Shown in pieces: positions 52,233 through 63,800 of a DNA stretch of 64,000 nucleotides. Each line of letters begins with the position of its first letter. The stretch's first letter is position 1. The translations under genes were made by a program, and so were the position numbers. The notes beneath the pieces were generated by a model. It was given only the letters and a program-made list of their open reading frames with translations. It was not told the origin of the DNA and ran no database searches. Location of the stretch: contig NC_060892.1 in assembly GCF_014805685.1 (NCBI RefSeq), positions 9,753,490 to 9,817,489 on the forward strand. The letters run 5' to 3'. Source of the DNA: Silurus meridionalis (lineage: Eukaryota > Chordata > Actinopteri > Siluriformes > Siluridae).

Positions 52233-52617
52233 ACAGTTCATACTAGTTTGTGCAGAGTGAGAGTTCTCACACTGTGTGCCTATAATGACAGACACAATCC
52301 CTACTTCATGTGCAGGAGAATGGAATACTGAATTGCACCAATTTTCCAAATATAGTTCATGAAATGAGCACATGAGTACATTTGCATCTAGGGAAGGTCC
52401 TATATAGAAAATCTAAAGATTTGCACTTCCCAAAAATCGAATCTTTGTTCAGTTCATAGACGTGAATATAAGTCTGTTGAGTTTGAACTGCTGCTGTAAT
52501 CATAAAGACTGTCCAGTGCTCATCTTAGAACACTTATTCACAACAAGCTCATACACACTGATATAGTGTGCAGTCATAAATAAATAATGATTTATAATCC
52601 CACTATGCTGTGTCACC

Positions 52618-52742
52618 CAGAAGACTACAGGGTTTCTTCCTGGTGTCATGTCAGCCTGTGTTATTTTTCTTGCCATGGTTGCCTCTGGCTCGCTCATTAG
52701 GGCTCAAAATCTATTTCTGTAATGCAGCTTTTTGACAACGTC
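52618..52742 (+). repeat. Dispersed repeat, 'gctatacaaata' family (copy 4, 5' part)
   Basis: 'gggtttcttcctggtgtcat', 'ggttgcctctggctcgctca' and 'ttagggctcaaaatctattt' correspond to the 5' and middle parts of the family. It is truncated before the tail. Confidence 0.6.
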
Positions 52743-52872
52743 TAGCTCTTTCAGTGCACTTTCTATCACAGTCTTGTCTTCCAATGAAGCAGGTATGTTT
52801 TTCCATTTCATTTTCAGGCTTATGTCAGGAAGAAGGAAACGGATTGACCGATGCGAGACCCTATAAAAGGGG

Positions 52873-53060
52873 GTCTTCAGTCTTGTCCACAAAGGCCCAG
52901 TGTGGTGCAGGTTTCCATTTAATCCAGGCAGGAGTCACACCTGTTTCCACTTTGTTTAATCAGTTCATCTTGTGCTCCAATCAACTATCAAGAGTGCCTG
53001 TTATTGGCCCAAAATGAAAGCCTGCCGCCACAATGGCCCTTTGTGAACAAGACTGAAGAC
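52873..53060. mobile_element. Palindromic MITE-like element (family P, copy 2)
   Basis: The left end 'gtcttcagtcttgtccacaa' aggcc and the right end 'ggccctttgtgaacaagact' gaagac are near-perfect inverted repeats of about 25 bp. The sub-terminal parts are also inverted ('gtgcaggtttccatt' against 'aatgaaagcctgcc'). The length is 188 bp. It is non-coding. Confidence 0.82.
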
Positions 53061-53175
53061 GGCTGCCTTACAAATGTTAGTCAATAGCTGCAAGCACTCA
53101 GTGCCTAAAACTACTCAATGTCCCAAAACACTTTTTTTTTTTTTTTTCTTTTTTTTTTTCTTTTTCTTTTTTTTT

Positions 53176-53350
53176 AGCAAAACACAACTTTATTTACGTA
53201 GCATCCTCTACATGGCTGCTGTTTCTTTGTAAACACACAGGGTCATCTTCCCCACTTGTGACGATGAACTCCTGTTTACACATCTGGTGTTATGCATGTA
53301 AGTGCATGTCCATTGCAACCTCGCGACAGCTTCCAGATTCAGCAATGAAA
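53176..53350. repeat. Unclassified dispersed repeat (family D, copy 2), after a poly-T run
   Basis: It begins with an interrupted T tract (53131-53174), then 'aactttatttacgtagcatc' and 'ctctacatggctgctgtttc'. It is similar to 36990-37180. A poly-T start suggests retroposition in the minus orientation, while the other copy has a transposon-like end, so the class is unresolved. Confidence 0.5.
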
Positions 53351-53429
53351 ATTATTTCCACATGATGTTCTCTGGGTAAAAGGATTCTTAAGAGCTTCAG
53401 GGGGAAAAAAACTATAACAAATATTCATT

Positions 53430-53650
53430 CACTGATCTTGACTAATTGCTATATCTTGGCCAGGGTCGTAGTTGATTAGGGCCTATCATGGGATGATTGG
53501 CGGGACAAAATCTAGAAGCAGTATAGAACAATATAAAACTAAAATGCACAATTTAAAGGAATATAGAACTTTTAAGACATCTGCCAAGGCAAGTAGGAAG
53601 AAACCGGAAAACCCAGAGGAAACCTGAGGAGACACAGTATTAAGATAACA
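53430..53650 (+). repeat. Dispersed interspersed repeat (copy 2)
   Basis: 'atcttggccagggtcgtagt', 'ggaagaaaccggaaaaccca' and 'gaggaaacctgaggagacac' correspond to the family at 29655-29950. The middle is heavily altered. Confidence 0.55.
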
Positions 53651-53711
53651 TGAAACACCACACGGATAGTAATCAGAGTAATAAAGGACACTCACTTGAA
53701 CTAATTCAGAG

Positions 53712-53920
53712 TGCTAGCTCAAGTCAAGTCAAGTCAAGTTTATTTCTATAGCGCTTTTCACAACAGACATTGTCTCAAAGCAGCTTTAAGTGAATGGTGT
53801 GTATTTATCCCTGATGAGCAGCCGTGGCGACTGTGGCAAGTAAAACTCCCTTAGATGTTATGAGAAAGAAACCTTGAGCGGAACCAGACTCAAAAGGGGA
53901 ACCCATCCTCATTTGGGTGA
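53712..53920 (-). repeat. Dispersed repeat, 'gctatacaaata' family (copy 5)
   Basis: It starts with a four-fold 'caagt' tandem, then 'ttatttctatagcgcttttc', 'cattgtctcaaagcagcttt' and 'gaaagaaaccttgagcggaa'. It is the best-preserved copy in the window, in reverse orientation. Confidence 0.7.
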
Positions 53921-53999
53921 CATCAAGACTGTAATTATAGTCTTTAAACAATACAGAACACTGGAGATTGAGTGGCTCACTGAAGGTTCTGCACTATGA

Positions 54000-54250
54000 A
54001 CTGGAAGACTGTACTGATGAATCATTCATGAATGATTCATTCATTTTGAACAAGAATTTTGCGAGTAGTCTCAATGAGTGATTCGTTCGCAAAATCTACA
54101 TAGGTTATGTACAGGAAACAGAATTAAGGAGTTACCCTTATGAGGTCAGAGTCATTCGGTCTTTTATCAAGTAACTCCCATATACACTACACATTTCAAC
54201 AGATCATGTTTTTTGGTCCAAATCTTAAGATGCTTCACAGTGCAATAAAT
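54000..54250 (-). repeat. Unclassified dispersed repeat (family F, copy 2)
   Basis: 54087-54128 ('cgcaaaatctacataggtta' tgtacaggaaacagaatt) is the inverted partner of 48683-48722. The preceding part is rich in 'gaatgattcattc' words, like known fish repeats. Confidence 0.55.
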
Positions 54251-57200
54251 CACCCCCCCACCCCCCCTCCGAATCTTGACATTATTGTTACAATAATTAT
54301 AGGAGTCACGTGACAAAATTAACGACACAGAGCAGAAGATATGAAAAATTAGCTACTTATTCTGTTGAACATAATTTGTCCTTAGCTGCATTGTCATATT
54401 TCCATTAGTGGAATTATAGTCAAAAGGTTCTGTATGTTGATGTGTTGGGGAATCTGCTTTATTCATTTTATTTCTGATCAGATTTTGAACAAAATGACAA
54501 AAAATGATTTATTCATTTTGATAAACAAGATTTAAAGAGTGGTTCTAGTTTGCCTCTATGCTTAGACTCCAAGCTTCTACATTACATAAAATATTTTCTG
54601 TTCAGTTAATTGTTCTAAGTCAAGCAACATTTTTGAAATTCAACCATTCAACATCCAAAGTATCCTTGAAAAGCTTTTGTAAATGATTTTATTTATTTAT
54701 TTATTTTAACGTTGGCAATGCCTGTTAGAAAACAGATTGGATCACTATGAAGAGTTTATAATGGTTTCATGTACTATTTGATAATTGGTCTACCATTAAC
54801 ACTAAAACAAATCCAGACTAATTAAAGAGGGTGGTACTTGTTCAAGAAAGGACAAAGCACTAGTGTGCACACACAACAAAACAAATCAAGAACTTAGGGT
54901 TATGTAATGTTTTGTGCTTTACACACTCTCAGGATCATGTTATGAAGCAGTGGAAATAAAACCCAAAGCAATACAATAGGTCGGGTTCCAACAAACACAG
55001 ATGTTCCAGACTAGGACAAGATTGTCCAACATGATATGACCCTTAACAGCACAACCTCTCCACAGCCAATCAATTTTATTTCCAGCATGTAAGTTCATGG
55101 CTTTGAATCTGAATAAGATAAATCAGTTAAGCTAAGCCTTGGCACAAAAATTAGCACTAGCACCGATTCTTTCCTCTCTGTTCCGCTCACAATGTAATTG
55201 GCAAACGACACTTAAGTAGTGCGAAATCAGCAACAAGGCACCGTATTGCACAATAACACAAGGCTCGTGTGCAACAACATGCTGAGACTCAAACACAACA
55301 CGAGCAGTGACACTTCGAAAAAATGGGAAGTTCCAAAACCAGCAAGTTTCAATTAATTACATAACGCTGAAGTTTTGGAAGAAGTCTGAAGCCATGAGGA
55401 TTTCATAACCAACATAATTTGGTTGGTACAAAAAGAAAAGAAAGTAACCAGAAACAGTTTTTAAATTTTCAAAAGTTTTCATGCCTGAAGGCTATATATT
55501 TTCCTATTAGACCATGCCTCGTTTTGGTTTACACCATAGAAAACTGGCTTTCTCTTTATTATTTACAGCACACAGTCATTTGTTTTTAACCTATGATAGT
55601 TTTATTGTGAAATGACTGGGAAAACAAGTTAGTTCCAGCCTTTTTCTTTTCTTCTCTTAATAATAGAAACTACATTTTTCTTGTAACTGAGCATACAGCT
55701 CCGCTCCATAAAGGCTTTCTTCTACAGGTGGCTACAAAGCACTGGCACCAAGTACTCCTTCTATAATGTTAAAATTCCTCTCACAAATTCCCCCTTGGTG
55801 GCAGGGGCGGAATCAACCAGTCCAATAAGTACCAATAATAGCTATCATTTTAGTTTAACATGAACCTGTGATTTATTTTGCACAATAAAAGCTGCTGTGC
55901 TGGAAAACTAAAATCGACAACACCAGAGCAATCATAAAGCAGAAATGTTGTGATATAAATCTGGGTATTGTAACACTACCACATGGGTTTCCACAATTGC
56001 AGCATTTTATATGCGAGCCACAACGACTGGAAAAAAGTTTATTCCCCAAGTTTCTTCAGACCTTTTCCAAATCAGTATTCTGTAAAACGTGGCTAATTCG
56101 AAGCCTATATAAAGAGATGGAAGGTTGTGTGAGAATGAGGATCGTCACACTTTAAATGGGCCATTTTTTCTTATTTAAATGCTTGCTAACAAGCTATTGG
56201 CAAGCTTCCCTTGTTGGCAGTCATTTAATAGTGCAAGTCCTGTGAAATCATTTAATTAGGGTTTTTGGTCAAGTAGCCCTTGGTCAGTACGCTCCATGTA
56301 ACAGGCTTTTTTACGGAGACTGGTGCTGACTGCAGTTGCTGTATTAGGTATTACAGACAGTAGGGGATAATAAATGTGCACAATTTTAAATGTAAATGTG
56401 CAAGGCTATTTTAGGAAACAAGTTAGAAAATTTTTAGGTCTCAAGTTAAAGCTTCATGTGCACTAAAGCAGATTTTCTATACAATGAAAGGTAAGAAGAG
56501 GAACAGTACCAGTGTAGAAAAGTAAATGTACAACCCCCCAAAAAAGCAGGCCTTCCCTGCTCTAAAACCTGTATATACCATTCAGCATTGATTGAGCCCT
56601 TCCACATGTGCATACCATCAGAAAATGGTCTTTTGAACTGAGAACTAAGCCAGATGGTCCCTCTCCTCTTTAGTCCTGAGGATGTGGTGTCCATGCTTTC
56701 CAAAAAGAAATAACAATTTTGACCAATTGTCTGACTACAGAACAGATTCCACTTTACCTTGGTACATTTTAAAAAGGTCCACGGGGCGTTTCTGGATCAT
56801 GTTCACGTCTTTTGCTATGCATGATAGAGCTGTGGATGAATTAGTTCACAGACAGTGATTTCTGCAGGTGTTCTGAAGGTGATGAGCCGATGCAGTGATT
56901 TCAATTACAAAATCATGATTGTTTTAGAATCAGTGCCACCTGAGTACCTGAAGATTATGCGCATCCAATATACATTTTTGTCCTTGTGCAGAGATTTCTT
57001 CAGATTCTTTGAAACTTTTTACATATACTGTAAATTATGAGAACTGCAAATGTTTTGCAATTTTAGGGAGAGCAGAAGGAACATTATTCTGAAATTGTTT
57101 CACAATTTGTACAGTCTTTCCTAGATGGGTGAAGCCCTGCCCAAGCTTTACTTCTAAGAGCCTCTGCTTCTCTAATACACTATTTATACCCAATCATCTT

Positions 57201-57607
57201 ACTGACCTGTTAATTAATCTAATTACGTGATACATATTTCTCTAAATGTTCAGTCTTAACACTTTTTTCAGATGTACACCAGCCATTAAATTTTTATTTT
57301 TCCTTGAAATCGTACATTTCCTCAGTTTAAACATTCGATATGTTTATGTTCCGATTTAAATAAAATATGGGTTTATAAGATTAACAAAACATTGAATTCA
57401 TTTTTATTCACATTTTTTGGAATTGGGGTTGTGTTAGCTACCCCACTTCGGTGTGCAACCCAATTTATTCTTCCGATTGCACAGAAACAAATCTCACTAG
57501 CCTAACTAGTTGCAGAAATAATGGAATGATAGCCATCATCTTCTATCAAAAGGTTCCGATAGAGCATGTGGAGGGAAAAACGGTATTGAGGTGTAATCAA
57601 AGTTATC

Positions 57608-57780
57608 CACACTACATGGCTAAAAGGATTTTGGGCACCTGACTGTCACAGCCATATGTAATTCTTACCTGACCCCTGATCTTAATAATGCTCTTGTGGC
57701 TGAAATAATGAATAAACAAAATCTTCAGTCACATTCCAAAATCTAGTGAAAGCCTTCCCAGAAGAGTGGAGGTTATTTAT
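57608..57780 (+). mobile_element. Tc1-derived repeat, family A (copy 9, internally deleted)
   Basis: It begins 'cacactacatggctaaaagg', has the 'cagccatatgtaattcttac' block, then jumps to 'atgctcttgtggctga' and 'cccagaagagtggaggttat'. About 300 bp of the middle are missing. Confidence 0.8.
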
Positions 57781-57889
57781 TTAAAGGGATCTGAAATAGG
57801 ATGCAGAAAAAAAAAAAACATTTACCCCTGAGAACTAATTCCAATGTTAAGCAAGATACAAGACAACATATAACAAACATCTTTTTCCA

Positions 57890-57895
57890 TTTATT
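57890..57895 (-). terminator. chsy1: Candidate chsy1 polyadenylation signal
   Basis: AATAAA on the - strand, the first one after the stop codon in a usable position. No experimental support can be read from the sequence. Confidence 0.35.
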
Positions 57896-58803
57896 AATAT
57901 ATAACCTTTTCCCAGTTGGAAGGGGGCTTAGAACAGAAGTAGAAAATAAGCCCCAGACAGGTGGTGTGTGTACAACATTGAGGAAGAGCAGTCCATGAGC
58001 CACAAAGGACATTGTGGGCAAACACCATCTCTACCTTTATACAGCAAGGCTCTACCATTGAGGAATGATCGATCAAGGTCCTGCAGATTGCTTTAGAACA
58101 TTAAAGGTGAAGACAAATATGGAATAAAAAAAATAAAATAAAAAAACCTGTGCAGTTTTGGTGAGACATAAAGTGTGACTATTTCTACATGACTAAGTAA
58201 TAAATTGGGAGTATTGTAAATAATTGGACTGTCAATACCTCATTCCTAATCTTCATGACTGTGCTACCACCTGCATACATAAACACACCCACACACACCC
58301 AAACACCTACAGCAACTGTGCAAAAATATCTTTGGTAACCAAATTAAATGAGTAACAGAAAAAACAAGACCAAAAAAAAAAAAAAAAAACCCAACCACGA
58401 TGATCGAGCTGGATCGAACTAATACAATCTAATATACACAATGGCAGTCTGATAGAGCTACACAAGACCGCATATTCAATAAATTAGACAGAGGGAATGA
58501 GTTGGAAAGTCCAGCAGTTCTGTTCACATAAGTCAAAATCCAATGAAATGAAATGGAAAACAAAACAAAACTAAATAAACAAAAGAAAACAGTGTCATAA
58601 CAGAAAATAAAAATAGGGTTTAACAGAAATCCAGACGTGTTTTATGGCCCTTAGTTGCAATAATTTAGTTATTTTGTCAGCTTTTCCAACAAACAATTGT
58701 TTGTGAGGCTTTCTGTAAACATTCACAAATAATACATTAAATTGTTCCTTAACACCACATTTGTACATCTGAAGTCAGACCCTCATTAAAGTGAGTCTCT
58801 CCA

Positions 58804-58805
<2 letters not shown>

Positions 58806-58891
<86 letters not shown>
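58806..58891. repeat. (CA)n microsatellite, 86 bp
   Basis: An uninterrupted CA (TG on the chsy1 sense strand) tract in the probable chsy1 3' UTR. It is the longest dinucleotide tract of this type in the window. Confidence 0.98.
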
Positions 58892-58893
<2 letters not shown>

Positions 58894-59208
58894 GATTGAT
58901 GTGCACATCACTGAGGTACACAGTATACTTAGCGTCCTCATGTGAGGTGCCATAAATACAATGCTGCTTTTTGGGTTTGTGAAGAAAAACACAATTTGAT
59001 GTTCCAACACTTGAGGGTCCATTTTATAACCAATTTCTAGCACTGATAATGTTTTTGCTCTTTTTTTTTTTGCATTTTATAAAAGGAGTTATTTCAAAAT
59101 ATATCCACAGAAGTGTTTTTTTTTTTTTTTATATGAAAAAATAAATTAGGTAGCTGAAAAACACCAAAAAGAGGAAGACGGGCAGGTAGAGGTCCTTGCT
59201 TGCAGGGC

Positions 59209-60804
59209 CTATGCTGTCCTCATTGAGCCATTGTTTGAACTAGAGATCCTTCGGAAGCCATGGTCGTTCTTCTCCAGCCACAGCTCAGCCAGCTGCTGTG
59301 TTGAACCATGGGACGAGGCTTTGGAACCCAGGCACATCTTGTACTGTTTGGGATCTAAGTTGGGGTCACATATGACAGGGTGATGTACATGCACTATGCC
59401 AGTGTCTGTGCTCCTGAACAGTTTAATACCTGACTGGACAAATTTGTTAAAGAGGTCCACGTCTTCCATTCCCCACCCTTGGATGGAGACGTCAAAGCCA
59501 CCCGCTTTCACCAGGTCACCTTTGTACACGCAGACGATGCCGAAGCCAAAGTGTCTCCATAAGCCTGTTTTGGATGTGAACACGTAGTGGTTGTTGCTCG
59601 GGACTTTTCCCGCGTAGACAACCTTCGGGTCATACTGGCTAAAGATGATCGGAAAGTAGGTCTGCTCTCCCAACACGGTGTTTGCGCGACATCGCTTGAG
59701 GAAATCGGCAGTAAACAGTAAGTCCACGTCACAGTAAAATAGCAAGGAGTCATTGCTGAAATGGGCGGAGCCGACCTCCAGGGCCAGGGCACGGGAGAAG
59801 GGGCCAGAAACGGGCTCAATCTCCATGTCTGCTTTGGGATATTTCAAATGGTACTCTTGCATCAGCTCGATCTGCTTCATACGCTCGGTGTTGTTGTCGG
59901 TGTTAAAGAGAAGGATCAGCAGCCTGACGTTCTGGTTTGGAATGAGGCAGATTTTCTCAAAGTTGGCCATAAAGCGTACAAATATATCGAAACGTCCCGC
60001 CAGCGGCACAAGGATGTTGATCTTCTTCTCTTTGGGTTCTTGCTGGTCTGTGCCTGAGCCGCTAAGCTTGAAAGGCACAAACTTCTTGAGGGAGCTTGAG
60101 AGGAAAGAGAGCGAGTCCGATCCCTGGTTAATCCGTGCAGAAAGTACTTGAGCGTCTATCTCGTCCTCTTCCAAGAAGTGGATCTTACTGAAGGTCTGCT
60201 GAAGATAGGCGTGCCTCCGGACAGGTACCGTCATCGTCTTTCCTTTGTGCTTTTTGTAAAGAAGCAACAGATCAAGCACATATTCAGCCCCATACATTGG
60301 GTTCACCCTCCGGTAGCCGTACTGAATCTCTTTGAAGTCGATGACTCTCCCCCGCGTCTTCGCGTTGGCATTAATCATTTCCATAACTTGCATGATAATG
60401 TCATCTAGTGCCATTTTCTGGGACGAATCCATGCCGCGACGTGGGGGTTGCCCATCCAAGGCAGAGTAAATGTACTTCCCAGTGAGGAACTCCCACTCGA
60501 GTACTTCCTCCCGCTGGCGTGGGTGAAAGCGCATAAATGAAGGGGGCATGCCAAGCTGCAAATCCTCCTTATGCACCTCCATGTTGCCGTATCGGCTCAT
60601 CTGCACGATTTCGCGGTGAAGCTGAATGGTGCGGTGGCGAAGTTCAGCGATTTTGCGGCTCAGCATGTAGCTGTGCAGCCGATACTGATACGGAGGGTTC
60701 TTGTTGGGATGGAGTGTGATGGCTCTGTGGATCTTACTGTTGTGCAGATCTCGGATGTAGCCCTTCTTATTTGGCTCGTAGTTCTCATAAAACAGCTGCT
60801 GCAT
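59209..60804 (-). CDS. chsy1: chsy1, chondroitin sulfate synthase 1: terminal coding exon (531 residues)
   Basis: CHSY1 is a Golgi type II membrane enzyme that adds alternating GlcA and GalNAc units to build chondroitin chains. This exon starts at the Met of MQQLFYENYE, in phase 0 after a TTTTTTCAG acceptor, and runs to NNGSMRTA and stop. It matches human CHSY1 (802 residues) over its last 531. Visible features are YIRDLHNSKIH, RHRTIQLHREIVQMS, TGKYIYSALDGQPPRRGMDS and DFKEIQYGYRRVNPMYGAEY. The C-terminal GalNAc-transferase has the DVD metal motif (59722-59730) and GWGMEDVDLFNKF. The membrane anchor and N-terminal GlcA-transferase part lie upstream, beyond 64000. The ATG 33 codons further upstream on the - strand lies in the intron. 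Confidence 0.97.
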   Translation of the reverse strand: MQQLFYENYEPNKKGYIRDLHNSKIHRAITLHPNKNPPYQYRLHSYMLSRKIAELRHRTIQLHREIVQMSRYGNMEVHKEDLQLGMPPSFMRFHPRQREEVLEWEFLTGKYIYSALDGQPPRRGMDSSQKMALDDIIMQVMEMINANAKTRGRVIDFKEIQYGYRRVNPMYGAEYVLDLLLLYKKHKGKTMTVPVRRHAYLQQTFSKIHFLEEDEIDAQVLSARINQGSDSLSFLSSSLKKFVPFKLSGSGTDQQEPKEKKINILVPLAGRFDIFVRFMANFEKICLIPNQNVRLLILLFNTDNNTERMKQIELMQEYHLKYPKADMEIEPVSGPFSRALALEVGSAHFSNDSLLFYCDVDLLFTADFLKRCRANTVLGEQTYFPIIFSQYDPKVVYAGKVPSNNHYVFTSKTGLWRHFGFGIVCVYKGDLVKAGGFDVSIQGWGMEDVDLFNKFVQSGIKLFRSTDTGIVHVHHPVICDPNLDPKQYKMCLGSKASSHGSTQQLAELWLEKNDHGFRRISSSNNGSMRTA

Positions 60805-63800
60805 CTGAAAAAAGAAAAAAAAAAAAGAAAAAAAAAGAAAAAAGAAAAAAAAAAAGAGTATGACAGTTTTAATATGCGAGTCGAGTTTTAAGGTATTAGA
60901 CACAAATAGCAGGTCAGTATTGAATCCTGTTAACCCTAGATTAATTTACTTAATACATTTAAAGCGATAGCATCAAAACATTTTGAACTGCACTCTGAAC
61001 GGAATGAGAACAAATTCCATTAGGAAAATTCTATCATCTTCACTGTGGTCATAAAAAACAAACTTTTGATAAAATGTGAAACGGAAACCCAGAAAAATAC
61101 AAATAGAAAAATCAATGAAAAGGCTAAGCTCATTAGTTATATTCTACCAATTACTGCTGATGCACAGACAGAGCCACTGGCCGTTTCAAGAGTAAACGCA
61201 CGAATTGGACGCCATCAGATTTAAAGTCTTAAACTGACAATTCACCATGCTAATTAAAAAGCTCCATGTCAAATGTTGGTGTTCTGAAGGGGCTTTGCGC
61301 AGTACAACGAAGGGACTGCAGCTTCTGTCTCCTTGGACCAAACCATTTACCATCAGTGTTTCTTTTTAATAAGAAATAAATAAAAAAAAATCATTCACAA
61401 TCTGTATAAGAAAGTGAAAATTGGACTCCAGCAGTGCTCCCAAACCCACTGACCACGCTAGAAAAGGATAAAGTTATAAGATAAATGGAGCCAGTACACA
61501 AGGTCAAAAGGTCTCCGAGTAGGGATTCTGAGTGGCAGGTAATAGCAATCTGTCTCGTCCTAAAGCCCTCTAATTAGCTGACCTCTGGTTTCTTTCGTAA
61601 TTACTCCGACATGGCTTATTATAACAATTCCTTCCTGCACTATGACCTGGTCAGTTTGTACTAATGGGTGGTATGTGGGGAAACGCAAACAAAAGTTGCT
61701 GCCAATCCCTGCCATGTGCAGGGAAAAGTCAACCAGATGGCTGGGAAGATTTCTGATGAGAAACTCAACTGAGGGGCAAAACTCATTAAATAAAGCTATA
61801 AAGATTGTGTCAGATGTAAAATGAATTTTTTAACTCATCAAATTTACAGATGAAAAGGCATGACCGAGATCTAGATTGATCAACGCTCTGCAAAAATATC
61901 AAGGAGAAAATCTACAGCACTGCTGTACACTACAAAACCAGTTATCCCATTTTAAATCGAAAGCACAGCATGAGAAGTTCTCTGCTTACAGCACAGGACC
62001 GAATCCAGCACTGCAACAAATGCTGGCTAGGCGACAAAAAAATGTCGACAATGCTGGGTAAGTGAAAACAGCTATTACCCAGTATGCTCAGCTCTTGATG
62101 ATCAGCCAGTATCGGCTGCATGACAACAAACGATTCATACACAAATCGACTTAGAAAGGACGACGAAGAACAGTTAATGCACCTTTTATGGCTAATATGG
62201 ACACACAGTTAATGATCTGGGCTGTATATGAGTACAAACCAAGTAGTTTACTTTAGCACTGATATCAACAAGGACTAAAACCAAAAAAGGAGCAAAGTAT
62301 TTTCACTGGGTCTACATGAAAGGTTTTGTTTTTAACACTGCCACCTTTAGACGGGTACATCCCTGCAATCAAGAACAGTGCTGTAATAAAAGGCTGTAAC
62401 GTTGTTTATGATTAAAAGAGAGAACTACTTCACTGGCTCTGCAATAACATCAGGCCTCGATTGTCCCTGTGAGAAATACATTACAGCTAAAAACAACCAA
62501 CAATCGCTACAGACAAATTAGAAGCTTTCTGTTTATTGACAGAGGCCAAAAAAAGACATTTTCAAAAATAAACTGAATCTTTGATCCTACAAGGAGGTAA
62601 TTTACTCGGTGTACCTTTACACTTAGATATGACAATCTGATAAAGCAGCTTATAAAAGGTCATTTTATTCCTCGGTTTATTTCAGGCTTTGGCAGCAGGA
62701 TACAAGTCAATACGTTGGCATTTTTTTTAAAGACGCATTTGCTCAACGGAACAGTTTAGACCAATTAATAACATCTTAAGTTCTTCGTGCCGGTCTGCTT
62801 TGGCCTGATATTAGCCCATTTAAACACTCACAACAACTAAAGTACTGCAAATGAAACTCGGATAAGGAGATGAGGTCCGGTTTATGAGCTAGGCATGAAG
62901 CAGCTTAGGTTCGGTTCTATTATATGCATATATAGCAGCAAACAAGCAGACTAAGTATAATTAGTCAGTTGAAGAAGTGTTGGGTAAAATAAGAAAGCAC
63001 ACGAGAACATGGGAAAGAAAAGGTAGATTTGCGGTAGTACTTCATTTCAGGTTCTGCCTGTTAAAAAAAAAAAAAAAAAAAGATTCTTGATGAAAGATCA
63101 GAGGAGAACAGCAACAGCAAGAAAAGCATGTGTACAACTCACATACAGGAACCTGAGGCTACAGTGGGCATAGGCTCACAGGAACCAAACAGATCGACGG
63201 AGGGGGGAAAAGCATTGTTTTCCAAATGCTCAGTAAGCCTGTACTCTTTGATTCCTGTGGTTTGGCTGACAGGAATGGAACATTATGTGTTTTGCTGTTG
63301 TATGCAAACCACCTCAAGGGTCAACATATTGCACTTTTACCGGAGTCAAATGTTATTGGCATCATACACACTCGCTTACTGTTACAACCCGCAATGTTTC
63401 ACAGGTTGTATTGTATTGCATGGGATGTGTGGGTTTTGTACTCATAATATAGAATAAAATAGAACTGACATGCGTGCAAGAATGAGAACAGAATCCCAGA
63501 CTGTTCTGTTCAACACAATTATAAAAGGTGCTGTTCTGATCCACACTACATGAACAAAACTGTCCTTTTTCATTAAATCTAAATGAAATTAAAACTAGTC
63601 ACTTTTTTTTTTTTGCTTCTATAATCTCTACTCCTCTGTTCTGGAAAGACGTTTCCCTAGATTTTGGAGTGTGGTTGTGGAGATTTGTGCTCGTTCAGCC
63701 ACAAGAGCATGAGTAACTTCAGGTAGTGATGTAGGGTGAAGAAGCCTGGGGTGCAGTCTGCGCTCCAGTTCATCCCAATAGTTTTGAGGTCAGCGCTCTG

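Larger units (their letters stand above)
33851..57889. other. Intergenic region between lrrk1 and chsy1
   Basis: About 24 kb with no recognisable gene on either strand. It is AT-rich and holds decayed transposons, SINE relics, microsatellites and two related pairs of unknown repeats, listed individually. No long open frame shows protein-like conservation. Stretches with nothing visible include about 35400-36050, 39950-41950, 43250-44980, 45400-46130 and 54300-57590. Confidence 0.75.
57890..59208 (-). other. chsy1: Probable chsy1 3' UTR
   Basis: This is non-coding sequence immediately after the chsy1 stop codon on the - strand. A - strand AATAAA at 57890-57895 would give a UTR of about 1.3 kb. 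Alternatives further on lie at 57403-57408 and 57293-57298, but the Tc1 copy at 57608-57780 would then fall inside the UTR. It holds the long (CA)n at 58806-58891 and short A-tracts. Confidence 0.45.

Noticed and set aside
58786..59043. 85-codon Cys-Val repeat frame, and others over (CA)n tracts at 28849, 39659 and 16955
   Set aside because: Microsatellite translations. They are not genes and not CRISPR-like arrays, since there are no spacers.
59753..60151. 132-codon + strand open frame opposite chsy1 (and 59761-60057, 60571-60891)
   Set aside because: Antisense shadows of the conserved chsy1 coding exon. Codon pattern and conservation belong to the - strand.
60805..60903. 33 extra codons at the N-end of the chsy1 frame (MSNTLKLD... 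then poly-Phe)
   Set aside because: This is the intron: the poly-Phe is the polypyrimidine tract, and human CHSY1 aligns from MQQLFYENYE after an upstream exon ending in WSYE.
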